DNA from: Gnetum montanum
Taxonomy: Eukaryota; Streptophyta; Gnetopsida; Gnetales; Gnetaceae
Reading direction: 5' to 3'
Assembly (NCBI GenBank): GCA_015680685.1
Contig: MNCI01020374.1
Location: 367,435 to 431,434, forward strand
Length of the DNA: 64,000 bases
Part shown: one piece after another, positions 10,253 to 20,776 of the stretch
How positions within the stretch are numbered: the stretch's first letter is position 1
Layout of the letters: every line of letters begins with the position of its first letter
Made by a program: the position numbers and the translations under genes
The notes under the pieces: generated by a model
Told to the model about the DNA's origin: nothing
Seen by the model: only the letters and a program-made list of their open reading frames with translations
Databases searched by the model: none

Positions 10253-10257
10253 CTTGA
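10253..10257 (+). repeat. Target-site duplication CTTGA, right copy (element C)
   Basis: Identical to 1836-1840. Removing C and one copy restores a continuous reading frame across B gag. Confidence 0.95.
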
Positions 10258-10500
10258 CATAAATAGTATTCTTAAATTTGAGAAAGATTATAATGTTGAT
10301 CCGTAGTACCATTTGCAAAACTTCCATGATGCTTGTGCCTTGTAAACTATAGAAAATGATTGACAAAAGCTTAAGTTATTCCCCATGAGACTTATAAAGG
10401 AAGTTCAAAGTTAGTTATGATCATTGGAACTAAAATCTATTTGCAAATGGAGTACAATGGTAGATTTATTCAATGAGAAATATCATATTGTTGGCACATT
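10253..10500 (+). pseudogene. Element B gag, continuation after element C
   Basis: INSILKFEKDYNVDP, then a TAG stop, YHLQNFHDACA, LKSICKWSTMVDLFNEKYH. These follow the order of the capsid part in H (FEEGYNFDPLTHLQAFHD, then KYQ at 62170). After FNEKYH the similarity stops; 10500-10780 shows no recognised retroelement sequence, so B is truncated there. Confidence 0.7.
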
Positions 10501-10814
10501 TCATGCCATTCCATGGAGCAGCAATAGGTCACCTAAATGTCAAGTGCAATTTTCAAAACGTCATTCTCCTTGGAGTGAAATCTACCATCTTTATTGGATC
10601 ATTGCCAGGCTTTTAAACCAAAACATCTTGCATATGAACTTGGATTCCCTATGAAGGATCACCCATTTAACTTTAGCTTGGATGAAGTGTTCAAACATGG
10701 AACTTTAACATCAAAGTTGTTGTAGGAGAAGTTCAGAAAATAAAGATTTGAATGATTTAAAATAAATTCAGGCACAGTTCTAGGGCATATAGTGAAAATT
10801 GTCTACCCATGCAG

Positions 10815-11151
10815 GAATAAATTCAAATAAAATGGTTGAAGCTGTTGTACGGTCATTTGCAAATGGAAAAGTTCAAACAATTAGGCAAGGCTATTTATCA
10901 AAGCGTTCTTCAAACTTGAGAGGCGACTTGAAGAGGAGATTCTTTGTTCAAGATAGTCATGGCTTCCTATATTACTATCGCAAGCAATGGAACAACCATC
11001 GAGTTCCACAAGTCAGCAATCTACTTTCCATTGTAGTTCTGTTGATCATGTTTCTGGTTTATTTGGACGGTGGCTTTTCTCTCACCACCATGGATCAGAT
11101 CAGAGACCTGTTGCATGCCACACTGTTAATTTACTTACGTCAAACGTAAAG
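10815..11151 (+). pseudogene. Exon of an AGD/ACAP-type ARF GTPase-activating protein (PH domain), broken
   Basis: After an acceptor-like CCCATGCAG (ending 10814) the frame reads GKVQTIRQGYLSKRSS then NLRGDLKRRFFVQDSHG then FLYYYRKQWNN. I recognise this as the start of the PH domain of plant AGD1-4 proteins (ARF-GAP with coiled coil, PH and ankyrin repeats, which act in vesicle traffic). Near 10997 the frame shifts by one base and continues as GLFGRWLFSHHHG and ACHTVNLLTSNVK, also typical of this family. The exon ends at AAAG with a GTAGAA donor at 11152. The family usually has GDWKRRFFVLD; here W is L and the later L is Q. Intact splice sites on both sides argue for a genomic fragment, not a retrocopy. 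It could also be an exon in a giant intron-rich gene with an assembly error. Confidence 0.75.
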
Positions 11152-12240
11152 GTAGAAAATTAAACGTTACAGGCAGAAAGTGCAAAAGGCACCGAAAATG
11201 GCCAGGCATGCACATCATCATATAAATTAATTTATGTTGTTCCTTCGGCCAAGAATTCAAAATAATGGTACACAGGCAATGTACGATGTGATAAAGATGA
11301 CACCCGAGGTTGTTCTGGTGGAGCTCAGTGACATTGCTTTGCGTCTTCCGCAGAGACGAAATCTCCACTGTTTCATGGAAACTGCTCTTGCTCTTCACAG
11401 GACTTGAACCGTCGCTGCGAGGCAAATGATCTTCGGTGTCTTTTAGTGACCTGCGGGCAAAACCCCAAACCAGAATAGTAGACAAATTCAAATCATTCAC
11501 TCTGGACATTCTGTCAAACACCTGTTGCGCAAACTCCATTTCTCAAACTTCTTCATACATGGCGACAAACTCGCTAGCGACGAAGCCATTGCGGCCGAAT
11601 CTGCCCTCGATCACGATCTAGTTTTGTGGGCTCAACCCCAACATAGAGCAAGCAAAGAAGAAGATAAGTAAGTACATGGCAAAAACTGTGCGAAAATTTT
11701 CTGAACATGGGCAATGCAAAAATCCTACACTGTACCAAACCAGAGACAAATTACGGTCGCAGGCGCGTTTTTGTGCATGACATTGGGGAAGAGGAAAATC
11801 GGTCCGAATTGGTACTCGGCAGCACATCAGGAGGAGCCGTTGCTTTGAACGTCTATTCAATCCTATCACAAGGTTTTGCAACAGAAACACAAATCGCAGA
11901 ACAAAACACATCGCAAGAAATCACAATAAGAGAGACGAGACAGTCCGTGTGGTGCAAATCGTTGCTGAAACGACGGAGGAAGAGGAAGATCAATGAGTGA
12001 CAGCGTGATGGGAGACTCAGAAGCTGTTCTTGGCAACAACAGATGGACATATCCACAGTTTCTTTGATGGCCGGGCGCGTGGCGTTTTGCTTGTGCGGTG
12101 TGGCCATGGTGCCCAACATGGCCAACTTCAGCAAAGCACCTCCTTCACAAATTGACCGATTAACCTGCAAAGTCGTTCAAGGCTCTCCCTTTTGAAAGGA
12201 CATATTTTCTCGTTTTGGAAAAATAAACTGATCGGTCGTT
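11152..12240. other. CpG-richer, non-retroelement island with short overlapping ORFs
   Basis: This kilobase has visibly more CpG than its surroundings (GGCCGGGCGCGTGGCG near 12070) and no match to the LTR elements. It holds a PPR fragment (below) and open frames I do not recognise: plus 11707-12000 (97 codons, starting MGNAKILHC and ending in a basic KSLLKRRRKRK tail), minus 11618-11911 and minus 11853-12170. They overlap on opposite strands, so at most one is real. Low methylation in the past would explain the CpG. The piece may be former gene space, or gene fragments carried by a transposon whose ends I cannot see. Confidence 0.45.
11486..11614 (-). pseudogene. Pentatricopeptide-repeat (PPR) protein fragment
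   Basis: Reading leftward: RFGRNGFVASEFVAMYEEV, one TGA stop, then EMEFAQQVFDRMSRVND. This fits the PPR pattern (FVASALVDMYAKCG..EFAQQVFDRMPERN) of plant organelle RNA-binding proteins. The frame stays open to 11135 but the rest (SDGSSPVKSKSSFHETVE) is not PPR-like. Fewer than two repeats of a protein that usually has ten or more are present, so this is a relic. Confidence 0.6.
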
Positions 12241-12361
12241 CCCTCCATCAATTTTATATTATGCTACATCTGTTTGTGAAGTTATGGTTTCTTCACTAAA
12301 CATGGAAGTTTCTTGTTGTGAAAATGAAACATTTCTGCCGCCTTATGACTTAACTAGAGGT

Positions 12362-12476
12362 AAACATTGGATGTAAAGATTGGATACTCCTATGAATTCT
12401 TAAGAAAAAAAATATATTTCTAAAAAAAAGAATTCATGGGATATTTATCCAATATCCTACATGGACTAAACACTTG
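12362..12476. repeat. Foldback (imperfect inverted repeat), MITE-like
   Basis: ATGAATTCTT (12391-12400) and AAGAATTCAT (about 12429-12438) are perfect inverted arms with an A-rich loop. The pairing extends imperfectly outwards (ATTGGATA to TATCCAAT). Total length is about 115 bp. No flanking duplication was identified with confidence. Confidence 0.4.
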
Positions 12477-12479
12477 GCA

Positions 12480-12812
12480 ACCATAGATCACATCTCATAT
12501 CTCTATAGTAATAACTTCCTATGGAAGTTATAACTTCTTATAGTGGTTATGAGTAAATTCCCTAGATATTTGTAACTCACCTTAATCTCTTATGATGATT
12601 GTAACTACCCAAAAGTTACTATAAAAAGGGCTTCAAGGGTAGAGTTCAAGGGAGGAAGTTTTGGAAGAAACTTGAAGAATTATTGGAGATTTCTTGTAAA
12701 GCATGGCTTGCTAATTGCATCATCAATTCAGCTACTTTGTTATAATCGTGTGAGTTCTTTTCTTCTCATTTTATCTTAGTTGCTTAACTAATGGTTTACA
12801 TAGTATCATGCT
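12480..12812 (+). mobile_element. Possible copia-type LTR end with TATA box and initiator-Met primer site
   Basis: A TATA box CTATAAAAAGGG lies at 12619-12630. The sequence ending GGTTTACA (12793-12800) is followed by TAGTATCATGCTTGG. That is one gap and a few changes from TGGTATCAGAGCTTGG, the initiator-Met tRNA primer site typical of Ty1/copia elements. The left border is not clear and no copia protein follows. It could instead be a promoter-like piece of other origin. Confidence 0.35.
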
Positions 12813-12826
12813 TGGCATTTAATTTT

Positions 12827-13270
12827 GGGATTTTCTAATTGCTCTTAGAGCTCTATTTTCAAAAAATTTTAGACTTCTATTTGGTTGCCATATAAGAGCT
12901 TATGTTGTCTTTGAAAAGCTTTTTGAGCAATTTAATAGTAATGTCTTTAATAAATTGCTTGTTCGAGTCTAGAGGGTATAGAAAATCTTTGATACTTTGA
13001 GATGACTTGAAATAGCTTCATTTTTTAAAAGTTTATAGCCTTGATATTTGAATCTCAAAATTGTTAAATATTTTCTAATAGCTCTATTGTTTACAAGTCT
13101 TGACAACTATTAACTAACCAAATAAAAGCTTGTACTTTGTCATTTACAAAGCATTTTGGTAGTTTAATTAGAGTGTCTTTTACGAAATTGCTTGTTGAGC
13201 TTAGAGGGTTTGGACAATTTGTAATACTTAGATTGAATTGAAATAGCTTTATTTCAAAGTGTTTCCTCAT
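12827..13270 (+). repeat. Diverged tandem duplication, about 235-bp unit
   Basis: The unit at about 12827-13030 recurs at about 13063-13270. Shared landmarks, in order, are ATTTTCTAAT, AGCTCTATT, AAGAGCTT/AAAAGCTT, AAATTGCTTGTT, TAGAGGGT and TTGAAATAGCTT. No reading frame is conserved between the copies. Confidence 0.55.
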
Positions 13271-13794
13271 GTTTAATTTATCTCACTTCAATGTTTGAGA
13301 TTTCACACAAATCTACTTTTTTCTTCATTCTTTTAAAATCCATTGAATCTCACTCTATTTCTAATTTTCTTGTGGATCTTTCTCTTTGGGGGAAATTAGG
13401 AGTAGATTTCTATAGAATTGTGCTTAAACATTTTGGTGAAATTTTATTTGTTTCAAGCAACGTACTATAGGGACTATATAGACTAAGTGACTTGACAAAA
13501 TAGGAATCTTTAATGACTCACAGTATTCGACAAGGTTAGCTAAATCTCTATTATAATAGCTAGTTACAATTTCATACACAAACCCAACCATTTCAGCATT
13601 CATAACATCAAAAACACATTTATGATTAGTTCATTCTATTACCACTAAGTTTATTTGGAGGTATTTAGGCCTTGGTGTTGCCAGAGACCAGCAAGCACCT
13701 ACACTCAAGTTTGAAGAAACACCTTCATTTTCCATGATCCCAGTCACAAGACCAAAGGATAGCATTGGCAATCCTAAACAGTTACCAACACATA
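13271..13794. other. Unassigned AT-rich stretch left of element D
   Basis: No gene, LTR boundary or repeat recognised. A minus-strand 60-codon frame at 13631-13813 matches nothing I know and overlaps the start of D gag. The 5' LTR and N-terminal gag of D should lie here and are absent. Confidence 0.4.
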
Positions 13795-14990
13795 CATACT
13801 CTAAGGTATCCAACTTAAAAGAGCAGATTCAAGAGTGAAAACAAGGTAACCATGAATCCCTTAATGTGGCCTTAGGTAAGTACTATTCATTACTACATTG
13901 GTGCCCAGGCCATGGTTTTTCTTAGAGAAAGCAACTTTACTATATCATAAATGGACTTAGAAACAAAGTTAGAGAGATTCTTGGGGTCTACACTCAAGGA
14001 AGACTATTAGGAATGAAGGTCAGTTAGATTCAGAGGCTTATTGATCTAGTAGCAAAAAAAGAAGGAAAGTTAAAGAAGAGAGAAAGTGTAAAGTAGTACA
14101 ATAGAGGCCCATCTATTTGCAAAAAGGTGGTATGCCTCTATGACCTAGAGGAGGAAGCACCATTGGAGGAGGTAGTATAAAGAAAGACCTTGTCAATTGA
14201 AATATCTATTACCAAAATATTGGCCAAGGTAAACAAGATGTAGAAATCTCTAGATGATAAGTTCCAAATAATACTTAAAAATTATGGAGGAGAAAATAGA
14301 GCAAGGAAGTAAGGATAATAAAAAGAGAAGGAAAAAGAACATAGTGAAGGACTATCATCATAAAAAAGATAATGTTGCAGTAGTAGATGAGGTTGCAAAC
14401 TTAGACACAAATAATGAAGGATGTAACATTTGTCAAGATGACCATCCCAAGGGATGTTGCCCAATTCTATCATACTTACAAGAATATGGGGTCTGTGCTT
14501 TAAATCCAAAGCTTGTTAAAAGGCAACCACCTAAGAGGTTGCCTTATTCTTAAGGCAACTATTAACAATAGTTTCACCAATAGTAGTACTATCCTAGTGG
14601 AATGTTGCCTCAACCTCATGATTACTATCATTAGTGACAAAACCCATAGTCATGGAAGATGCCACCACCCAAGCGATAGTACCATTACTATCAACTAGAT
14701 TCATATAGCTAGTATGTCCAAAAACATGTGCCACCAAGTGGCTCTATAGCCAACACTTTTTGCATCATTACTATACTCTTGAATATTATCAACTTGCCAC
14801 TCCACATGCTAAATCTCCTTCCAAATACACTTCTCATTATCCTCAATAGCACAATGAACCTCATACCTTTACTCCCTTGCTACCTACACCTCCTATGGAA
14901 GGTGAAATACCTTAACAACCCCAATAATATAATTCAACAATAGTAGTAAACTTACAAGTGGATGACAACTTAAGTTGTTCTAAGAGAAAG
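13795..14990 (+). pseudogene. Element D gag, N-terminal part missing
   Basis: Starts within the capsid part: YSKVSNLKEQIQE, a stop, KQGNHEPLNVALGKYYSLLHWCPGHG when read through frames, then a zinc-knuckle-like CNICQDDHPKGCCP (near 14420-14465) with CX2CX3HX4C spacing. SYLQEYGVCALNPKL and a Pro/His-rich tail follow. The matching region in H is at 62170-61300. In-frame stops and shifts are common. Confidence 0.75.
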
Positions 14991-15159
14991 CCTTGGAAAA
15001 GGCCATTTTTAGGCCTAACAGTTCACTTAAACCATCATAGGCATCTATAGTTGCAAAATTCTTTTAAACTGCTCAAGGAAGGTCTAATGAGTCATCTTCA
15101 AACTAAAGATCCCAAAATGTTCAAACTATCATGTTAACTCATGTAGTTACAGATTGGAT

Positions 15160-15598
15160 AAAAGTAGGACACCTTCCTAGGAAGAGAATTAACCCAACAA
15201 GCCCTTTGATCTACTTGTACATTGCAAGAAATAACCTGTGAAAATCTCTATTAGACTCTAGTTCTAATGTAAATTTAATCTCCCAAGAGATGTACAAAAC
15301 ATGGAACCTACCTCCACTAAAGAAGTACAATATCAGGTTAGAGCTTGTAAAGCAATCTATTACTATTTTGTTGGAATTGGTAGAGGATATTTTAACCACT
15401 ATTAATGAGTGGTCATATCGAGTAGACTTCTTAGTGATCCATGTAGATACTTATAACGGGGACTTCCCAATTATTATGGACATGGCTTGGCTAAGTACCA
15501 TTAAGGAAAAGCTAGGAATCAAAGACCTCTTCTTAAAAATATTCAAGGCAAGTGCGTTTGATAAAATAGAGAAGAAGAAAGTTCCATGCATCATGTAG
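15160..15598 (+). pseudogene. Element D aspartic protease region
   Basis: LLDSSSNVNLISQEMYK (15255-15300) contains the retropepsin active-site position as DSS instead of DSG. TWNLPPLKKYNIRLELVK and DFLVIHVDTYNGDFPIIMD follow in one frame to KKKVPCIM and a stop at 15596. It is the longest clean protease frame in the window, but the changed triad predicts no activity. Confidence 0.75.
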
Positions 15599-15899
15599 AG
15601 TGACACAGGATGCAACTACATGCAAAAAATATGATTAATTAAGAGCACATCTATTGTAGAATGTAAGATGTGTGCTGAAACTACCAATCTTCAAAGGTTC
15701 TTATATGTAGCATTCACAAAATAGGAAGGCACCCAGTGGCTAACTATAGACAACTACCCTAGTTCTACAATGTGCATGGAACTAGCAGAGATCCTCATAA
15801 GTGCATACATAGATAAGATAGATCTAATGGAGAAAATTAGAATACAACTCTTATAAGCTAAGGAAAGAAAAGAATTAGAGCTAGATTAGGAAGAGTTTG

Positions 15900-17040
15900 A
15901 AGACCCTGATACTTCTGAACATAAGCCCTTTGAGTTGAAATTCATACTAGAATCTTTAGAATATATATTCTTAGAAAATGGGAAATCGATAATCATAAAT
16001 GCCCAACTCATCAAAGACTATAAGAAAAAGTTACTAATAGTAGTTAACAAATGGTTAATAGCCTTTGCTCGGTCATACGATGAGATAACAAGAATAGATC
16101 CATGCATATGCTAGCATTAGATCTATACAAACTCTACTATCAAACCCAAGAAGTAGACACAAAGGAGGTTGAATTCAAAGTTGAAACATGTTATTAAAAA
16201 GAAGTTGATAAAATTCTCAAGGTTGGGTTCATTTATCTAGTGGTAGATAGTAAGTGGATAAGTTTGCTCATTATTATATCAAAGAAAGAGGGACAATGGA
16301 GAGTTTGCATAGACTTCACATTTTTGAACAGCATCATCTTCAAAGATTATTTTCCTTGCCTTTTGTGGACCAAGTGTTGGATACTATAATAGGGCACAAA
16401 AATTGTAGGTTTTTAGATGGATATAGTGGCTACAATTAGATCCAAATCACTCTGGAAGACTAGGCCAAAATAATGTTCACAAATCCTTAGGGAACTTTCA
16501 TATACAAATAGATAACTTTTGGTCTACATAATGCTTCTACAACCTTCCAATGCCTAGTCCTCAACATCTTTTAGTAGTAAATTGGAAGTGGTATTGAAGT
16601 CTTCATGGATGACTTCTTCACCTATTATGTTGATTTTGAACAAGGCTGGGACAATCTTGAGTAAGTACTAAAACGATGTGTGAAAAAAAACCTCTAGTTC
16701 AACTAGCTAAAGAGTCATTTGATGATCCATGAGGGCATTGTCTTGGAACATTGAATTTTAGAAAAATGTATTGAGGTGGACATTGAAAAGATAAGGGTCA
16801 TTCAATGAGTGACCAAACAACCTTAAATAATTAAAGATGTGAGGTCATTCCTTGGACATATTGGTTACTATAGATATTTGATTAAAAAATTTTCAAAAAT
16901 TACCAAGCCACTTGTTAAGCTTACTAAAATAGATGTAGCATTTGAATGAACCAAGAAGTATGAACAAGCATTTTAGCACTTGATGTAGAAGCTTGTAGAA
17001 ATAATAATTCTACATGCACCTAATAGGTCCAAACCTTTTC
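15900..17040 (+). pseudogene. Element D reverse transcriptase
   Basis: Pre-RT segment near 15925-16110. The finger and palm region begins near 16190 and includes LPFVDQVLDTIIGH and CRFLDGYSGYN (16355-16439). The active site FMDDF is intact at 16602-16613. DVRSFLGHIGYYR (about 16840-16880) marks the connection. The sequence style (KDHFPLPFVDQ, FMDDF) fits the Athila-type branch rather than the Tat-type YVDD seen at 35075. Numerous stops; reverse transcription function lost. Confidence 0.75.
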
Positions 17041-17042
17041 AT

Positions 17043-17400
17043 ATCATGAAAAATGCATCCAATTATGCATTGAGAGAAGTGCTTATACAAATGAATGTCC
17101 AAAAATGTCCATACTACATCCATTTTTCAAGTAGAAGCATTGTGGATGTACAACTTAAGTACACCACCACAAAAAAGGAACTCATGATGGTGGTGTATGC
17201 TCTTAAGAAATTTAGGCACAATGTGCTTGGATACCCCATTTTTGTGCACACTGATCATAGTGCAATTTTCTTTCTCATGAACAAGCCAACAATGAGACCT
17301 TGTATTATATAGTGGTTGGTGATGCTACAGGAGTTTGATTTGACAATGATAAATTGAAAGGGAACCAAAAACATGGTTGTTGATCATTTATCATGGTTAA
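17043..17400 (+). pseudogene. Element D RNase H
   Basis: Continuous frame from 17046: NASNYALREVLIQM, YTTTKKELMMVVYALKKFRH, VHTDHSAIFFLMNKP, then a stop, and after a gap NMVVDHLSWLRKS. This follows the usual RNase H order, DASNYA..TTEKELLAVVYALEKFRHY..TDHSAL..VVDHLSRL, which removes the RNA strand of the hybrid. The first catalytic Asp (DASNYA) reads NASNYA here. Confidence 0.75.
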
Positions 17401-17639
17401 GAAAGAGTAACAAGGTTGATGAAGAGCCTTTATTTGACCAATTTTTAGATGAGCTTCTCTTTGCTAAGGCAACCGAAGTTCAAGCACCAAGGGTTATAAA
17501 TTGGTACAATAAATTCCTCTCCTATCTACTTATACAAGACAATCTTACAAAAGAGGATCATAAGAGAAAATAATAGTTCATTGGCTAAGTTAAATACTAC
17601 ATCGAGATAGAGTACAATCTCTATAAAATCTATGTAGAT

Positions 17640-18650
17640 GGTCTAGAACGATGGTGCCTACTTGATGAAGATAAACTATAAGTCCTTTAAGATGCTCATG
17701 AGGTTTCTTGCAAGGGTCACTATGTAGGAAGGAGAATAGCTATAAAAATCCTAATGATAGGATATTTCTGGCCTACAATCTTTAGGAATGTTCACCATTT
17801 CACCCATACATGTGAGTGATGTCAACGAGATGAAGAAATGACAACTACGATGAAAGGACTCCAATAGTGAATGTAACCACTAAAGCCTTTTGACCTTTGG
17901 TAAATTAAATTCATGGGATCCATCATACTGCATCCAACAGGAAATCTTACATTATTATTACTATTGACTATTATATCAAATGGGTTGAAGTTGTAGTTGT
18001 TACTGACTATACTTCTTTCACTACAGCTTGATTTTTTTATCAACAAGTGGTAAATAGGTTTTGTGTGCCTAGGGCATTAATTTTTGATAATGGGACTCAT
18101 GTTATAGGTGCTACATTTTACAAGTTGATGTAACATTTGGGTGTGGATCATAAACTTACAACTCCTTATCACCCCTAAGCTAATGGATAAGTTGAAGTCA
18201 CCAACAAGAAGATCACAAAAATTTTAACAAGTATCATTAGTAGATATAGGAAGGATTAAAGCATCAAACTCAACCATTTCCTATGGGATTATCACTCAAC
18301 ATGGAAACTCCCTATAGGCTAGTTTGAGCTAGTGTACAAAATTTTCGCAAGCTTCCAATTCAAACTAAATGCTATACACTAATAATTGCATATGGCATTA
18401 ACCTAAATATTAACTTGGCACAAAAGGAAAGACTAATGATGCTTAATGTACTTAACAAGAATCAAAAGATAGCTTTGATGATGAATGAAGTGCACAAGGC
18501 CTATCACAAATAATGTCATAATGTTCAAATAAGGAATGTTACCTTTCAACCAGGAGACAATGTTCTCTATTGGAATCCCATGCATGTGTCCTAATGAACT
18601 AAGTTCCAAATATTATGGGAAGAACCATATATTCTACACTCAACTTTTTT
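17640..18650 (+). pseudogene. Element D integrase
   Basis: A HHCC zinc domain is visible at about 17692-17830 (AHEVSCKGHYVGRR, GYFWPTIFRNVHHF, HTCE, CQR). The core has TIDYYIKWVEV near 17965 and FDNGTHV near 18085 in other frames. The C-terminal part at 18470-18640 reads MMNEVHKAYHK, then NVTFQPGDNVLYWNP. Frameshifts separate the parts. Integrase would insert the DNA copy and make the 5-bp duplication. Confidence 0.7.
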
Positions 18651-18810
18651 TTTTGGGACTATGATGATTTACAACCCAATAAGCTTTCAAAAGTACATGT
18701 TGGTTAACATACAATAAAGAAATCTTTGTAAAGACTTCCAAGTAACTAACTACAACCACAACACCTCAACACAAGGTCAAGCTCACTTCATTTTCAAAAT
18801 ATCCTCATAA

Positions 18811-18834
18811 CTTAGTTATGAAGGAGAAGATCAT
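18811..18834 (+). other. Internal polypurine-like sequence of element D
   Basis: ACTTAGTTATGAAGGAGAAG lies just past integrase. It aligns with the minus-strand ACTTAGTCATGGGGGAGATG of H (57191-57210) and with the true tract TTAGTCATGGGGGTATGATG before the D LTR. Confidence 0.4.
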
Positions 18835-18934
18835 CTACCCGAATACCTTGGAGAGGCTAGAAGTTTTTATTTCTTTATTTTACATTGTTCCTTATACATT
18901 TTTCATTTTTTTATCTTTTGATATTCTTGTATAT

Positions 18935-18985
18935 TTTACTTTTACTTTTACTTTACTTTACTTTACCTTTACATTTCTTTTACTT
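18935..18985 (+). repeat. (TTTAC)n / (CTTTA)n microsatellite
   Basis: Imperfect TTTAC/TTTTAC repeats. They produce hydrophobic-looking open frames in two registers (18818-19054 and 18885-19109), which are not evidence for a membrane protein. Confidence 0.7.
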
Positions 18986-19273
18986 GTACTTTTACGTTTT
19001 TTTATTTTCTTATGGTATTCGATTTTATTCCATTGCTATTGCAAATTTCAATGATTACTCAATGGAGCTTGCAAGATTATCATTTATGCTCTCTACTAAT
19101 AAGTTATGAGTTCTAAGATGGTACCAGGAAATGAGCTCACAACATCCATCTATTCCATCTATCTCAAAGTGAGATTTGTATTATAGATGCACGATGATTC
19201 TTTCACATTAAAACTAAAAGTAACTTGTAAGCTTGTTACCCAAAAAACTGGGAACAGACCAAGTAGGAATGGA

Positions 19274-19298
19274 AAAGGGTGTGACCTCAAGGGGATTT
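19274..19298 (+). promoter_or_regulatory. Conserved GGGTGTGAC block of element D
   Basis: AAAAGGGTGTGACCTCAAGG. Equivalent to 27931-27955 (E), 46251-46270 (G), 56643-56667 (H) and 4189-4210 (C), always upstream of the hairpin block by 0.6-0.7 kb. Confidence 0.5.
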
Positions 19299-19918
19299 AT
19301 TGAGTTTTCTTCTTGACTCCCTTCTTAAGTTTAATGTCTTCTCATGGAATGTATCATCACTTCTCTTGTAATTCATAAAGGAAGTACATTTTGTGAAGTA
19401 TGGTTCTCAAAGATAAAAAAAATATAGGAATAAAGATACACCTATTTAAAGATCTCTTTGGACACAAGCATTGGTTATGAGGCTAGAAAGACATGTTACC
19501 CATGCCTGAAGGCATCCCTCTAACTAAGGTCCAATTTTCTTTCGTAAACATCTCTAACTACATCCTTCTATTTTCTTCTTCTCTTGAAGTGATGATCATT
19601 CTTTGTGGTTGTTATAGTCTCATGGTCTTAGGAATAGAGAAGCACATCAATGAGAGGCCACTATTAATGGTATGGATTTGGTCTGGATCCTAAGTAGACT
19701 GGTATATAGATCATCCTAATCATGCATTTCATAGGGATCTCCTACAGCTATGATCTAGGTTTTCATCTCTCAATTTCTTACCTTACTACCTTGTACCATG
19801 ATTATTTAATAATTTTCAATTTGTAGACTATATGATCCTACAATAATTTCTTATAATGTTATGGTGTTTAATCTAATTATTATTTGATATCCAAGATGCT
19901 TTTGAACTTCTTGTAATG

Positions 19919-19985
19919 TGGTTATATAAGGGCATTTTTAGGCATCGGTGTGCTTTGGAAAGGATCCACTTACATAGCTCTTAGT
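19919..19985 (+). promoter_or_regulatory. Conserved hairpin block of element D
   Basis: The stem AGGCA and TGCTT (19940-19955, one G-U pair) has a longer loop than in the other elements. It is followed by TTGGAAAGGATCCACTTAC. GGTTATATAAGGGCAT precedes it, as in E, G and H. Confidence 0.55.
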
Positions 19986-20254
19986 TTCTTCAATTTAAAT
20001 CCCATGACCACAGGCCTTGACTTGAATGATTGTAATCTTGGTAACTTGCATTGTCCAATATTGTGCTTACTTTCTTTTCAGGAAACATATCCTATTTAAT
20101 AATTCCAAACATTCAATTCATTTTAATTTGTAAACCAGGACCTAATGAATTGTTGTTGCCTTTGTCCCACAACTTTCTAGCTTCTATTTGGCTCTTGTTT
20201 TGCTTCAAGATTCTTCAATATTTCCTTAGTTTTTTAATTGAAAACATTGGTACA

Positions 20255-20340
20255 AATGACTGTATTGACACATCCTCATCGATGTGGTTAGATACATCGA
20301 TCCATCCCTAACAATGTAGCACAAAAATACTATATATATG
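20255..20340 (+). promoter_or_regulatory. Internal promoter candidate of element D (repeat array plus TATA)
   Basis: TTGACACATC (20265-20274), ATCGATGTGG and ATACATCGATCC form a short array, followed by CTATATATATG at 20330-20340. The LTR of D (23866-23940) has TTGACACATC, AACACATCC and GATGTGTTGATGCATG in the same role, with its own TATA at 23958-23969. ORF3 starts 437 bp downstream at 20777. Confidence 0.5.
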
Positions 20341-20776
20341 CATGATACTTAGCTCATTTTTCACATTTTTCATCAAATGCGAAAGAGAGTTTTAGTAAGT
20401 TTTAGAGCCTAAAACCTTCTCTAAGCCATAACTTTATCACTGCTTAACCATTTTCACCTATTTTTTGATCCTCAAGCTTCCAAAGGTATGTTTTACATCA
20501 TGGGGGCATCAATACTAGGCTTTGTCAAAACTTTTTCCAACATTCCATAGATAAGGTATTAAAATAATGATAAAAAGAATTAATACCAATAATCAACCTC
20601 CTTTAAATTAAAAATAAAATAATAATAAAATATTCTTATGTACCTACAATCTCTAGAAAGGAGCTTATTGATTAAATTTCATATTTCCTACTAAACTTAA
20701 AGAATGCTTAAAAGGTACATAGATTTAAGAATATTAAATCAAAACAACTAATCTAGGGTTATTTGCATGATTGGAG

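Noticed and set aside
11853-12170. Minus-strand 105-codon frame in the CpG-rich island as a real gene
   Set aside because: It overlaps a plus-strand frame and another minus frame of similar length; Cys/Leu-rich composition without a recognisable domain; no splice or promoter evidence.
13631-13813. Minus-strand 60-codon open frame left of element D
   Set aside because: No recognised family; it overlaps the plus-strand gag relic and has no support from other copies.
18818-19109. Two overlapping hydrophobic open frames that look like an envelope or membrane protein
   Set aside because: They arise from the (TTTAC)n microsatellite read in two registers; D relatives have no such frame here.
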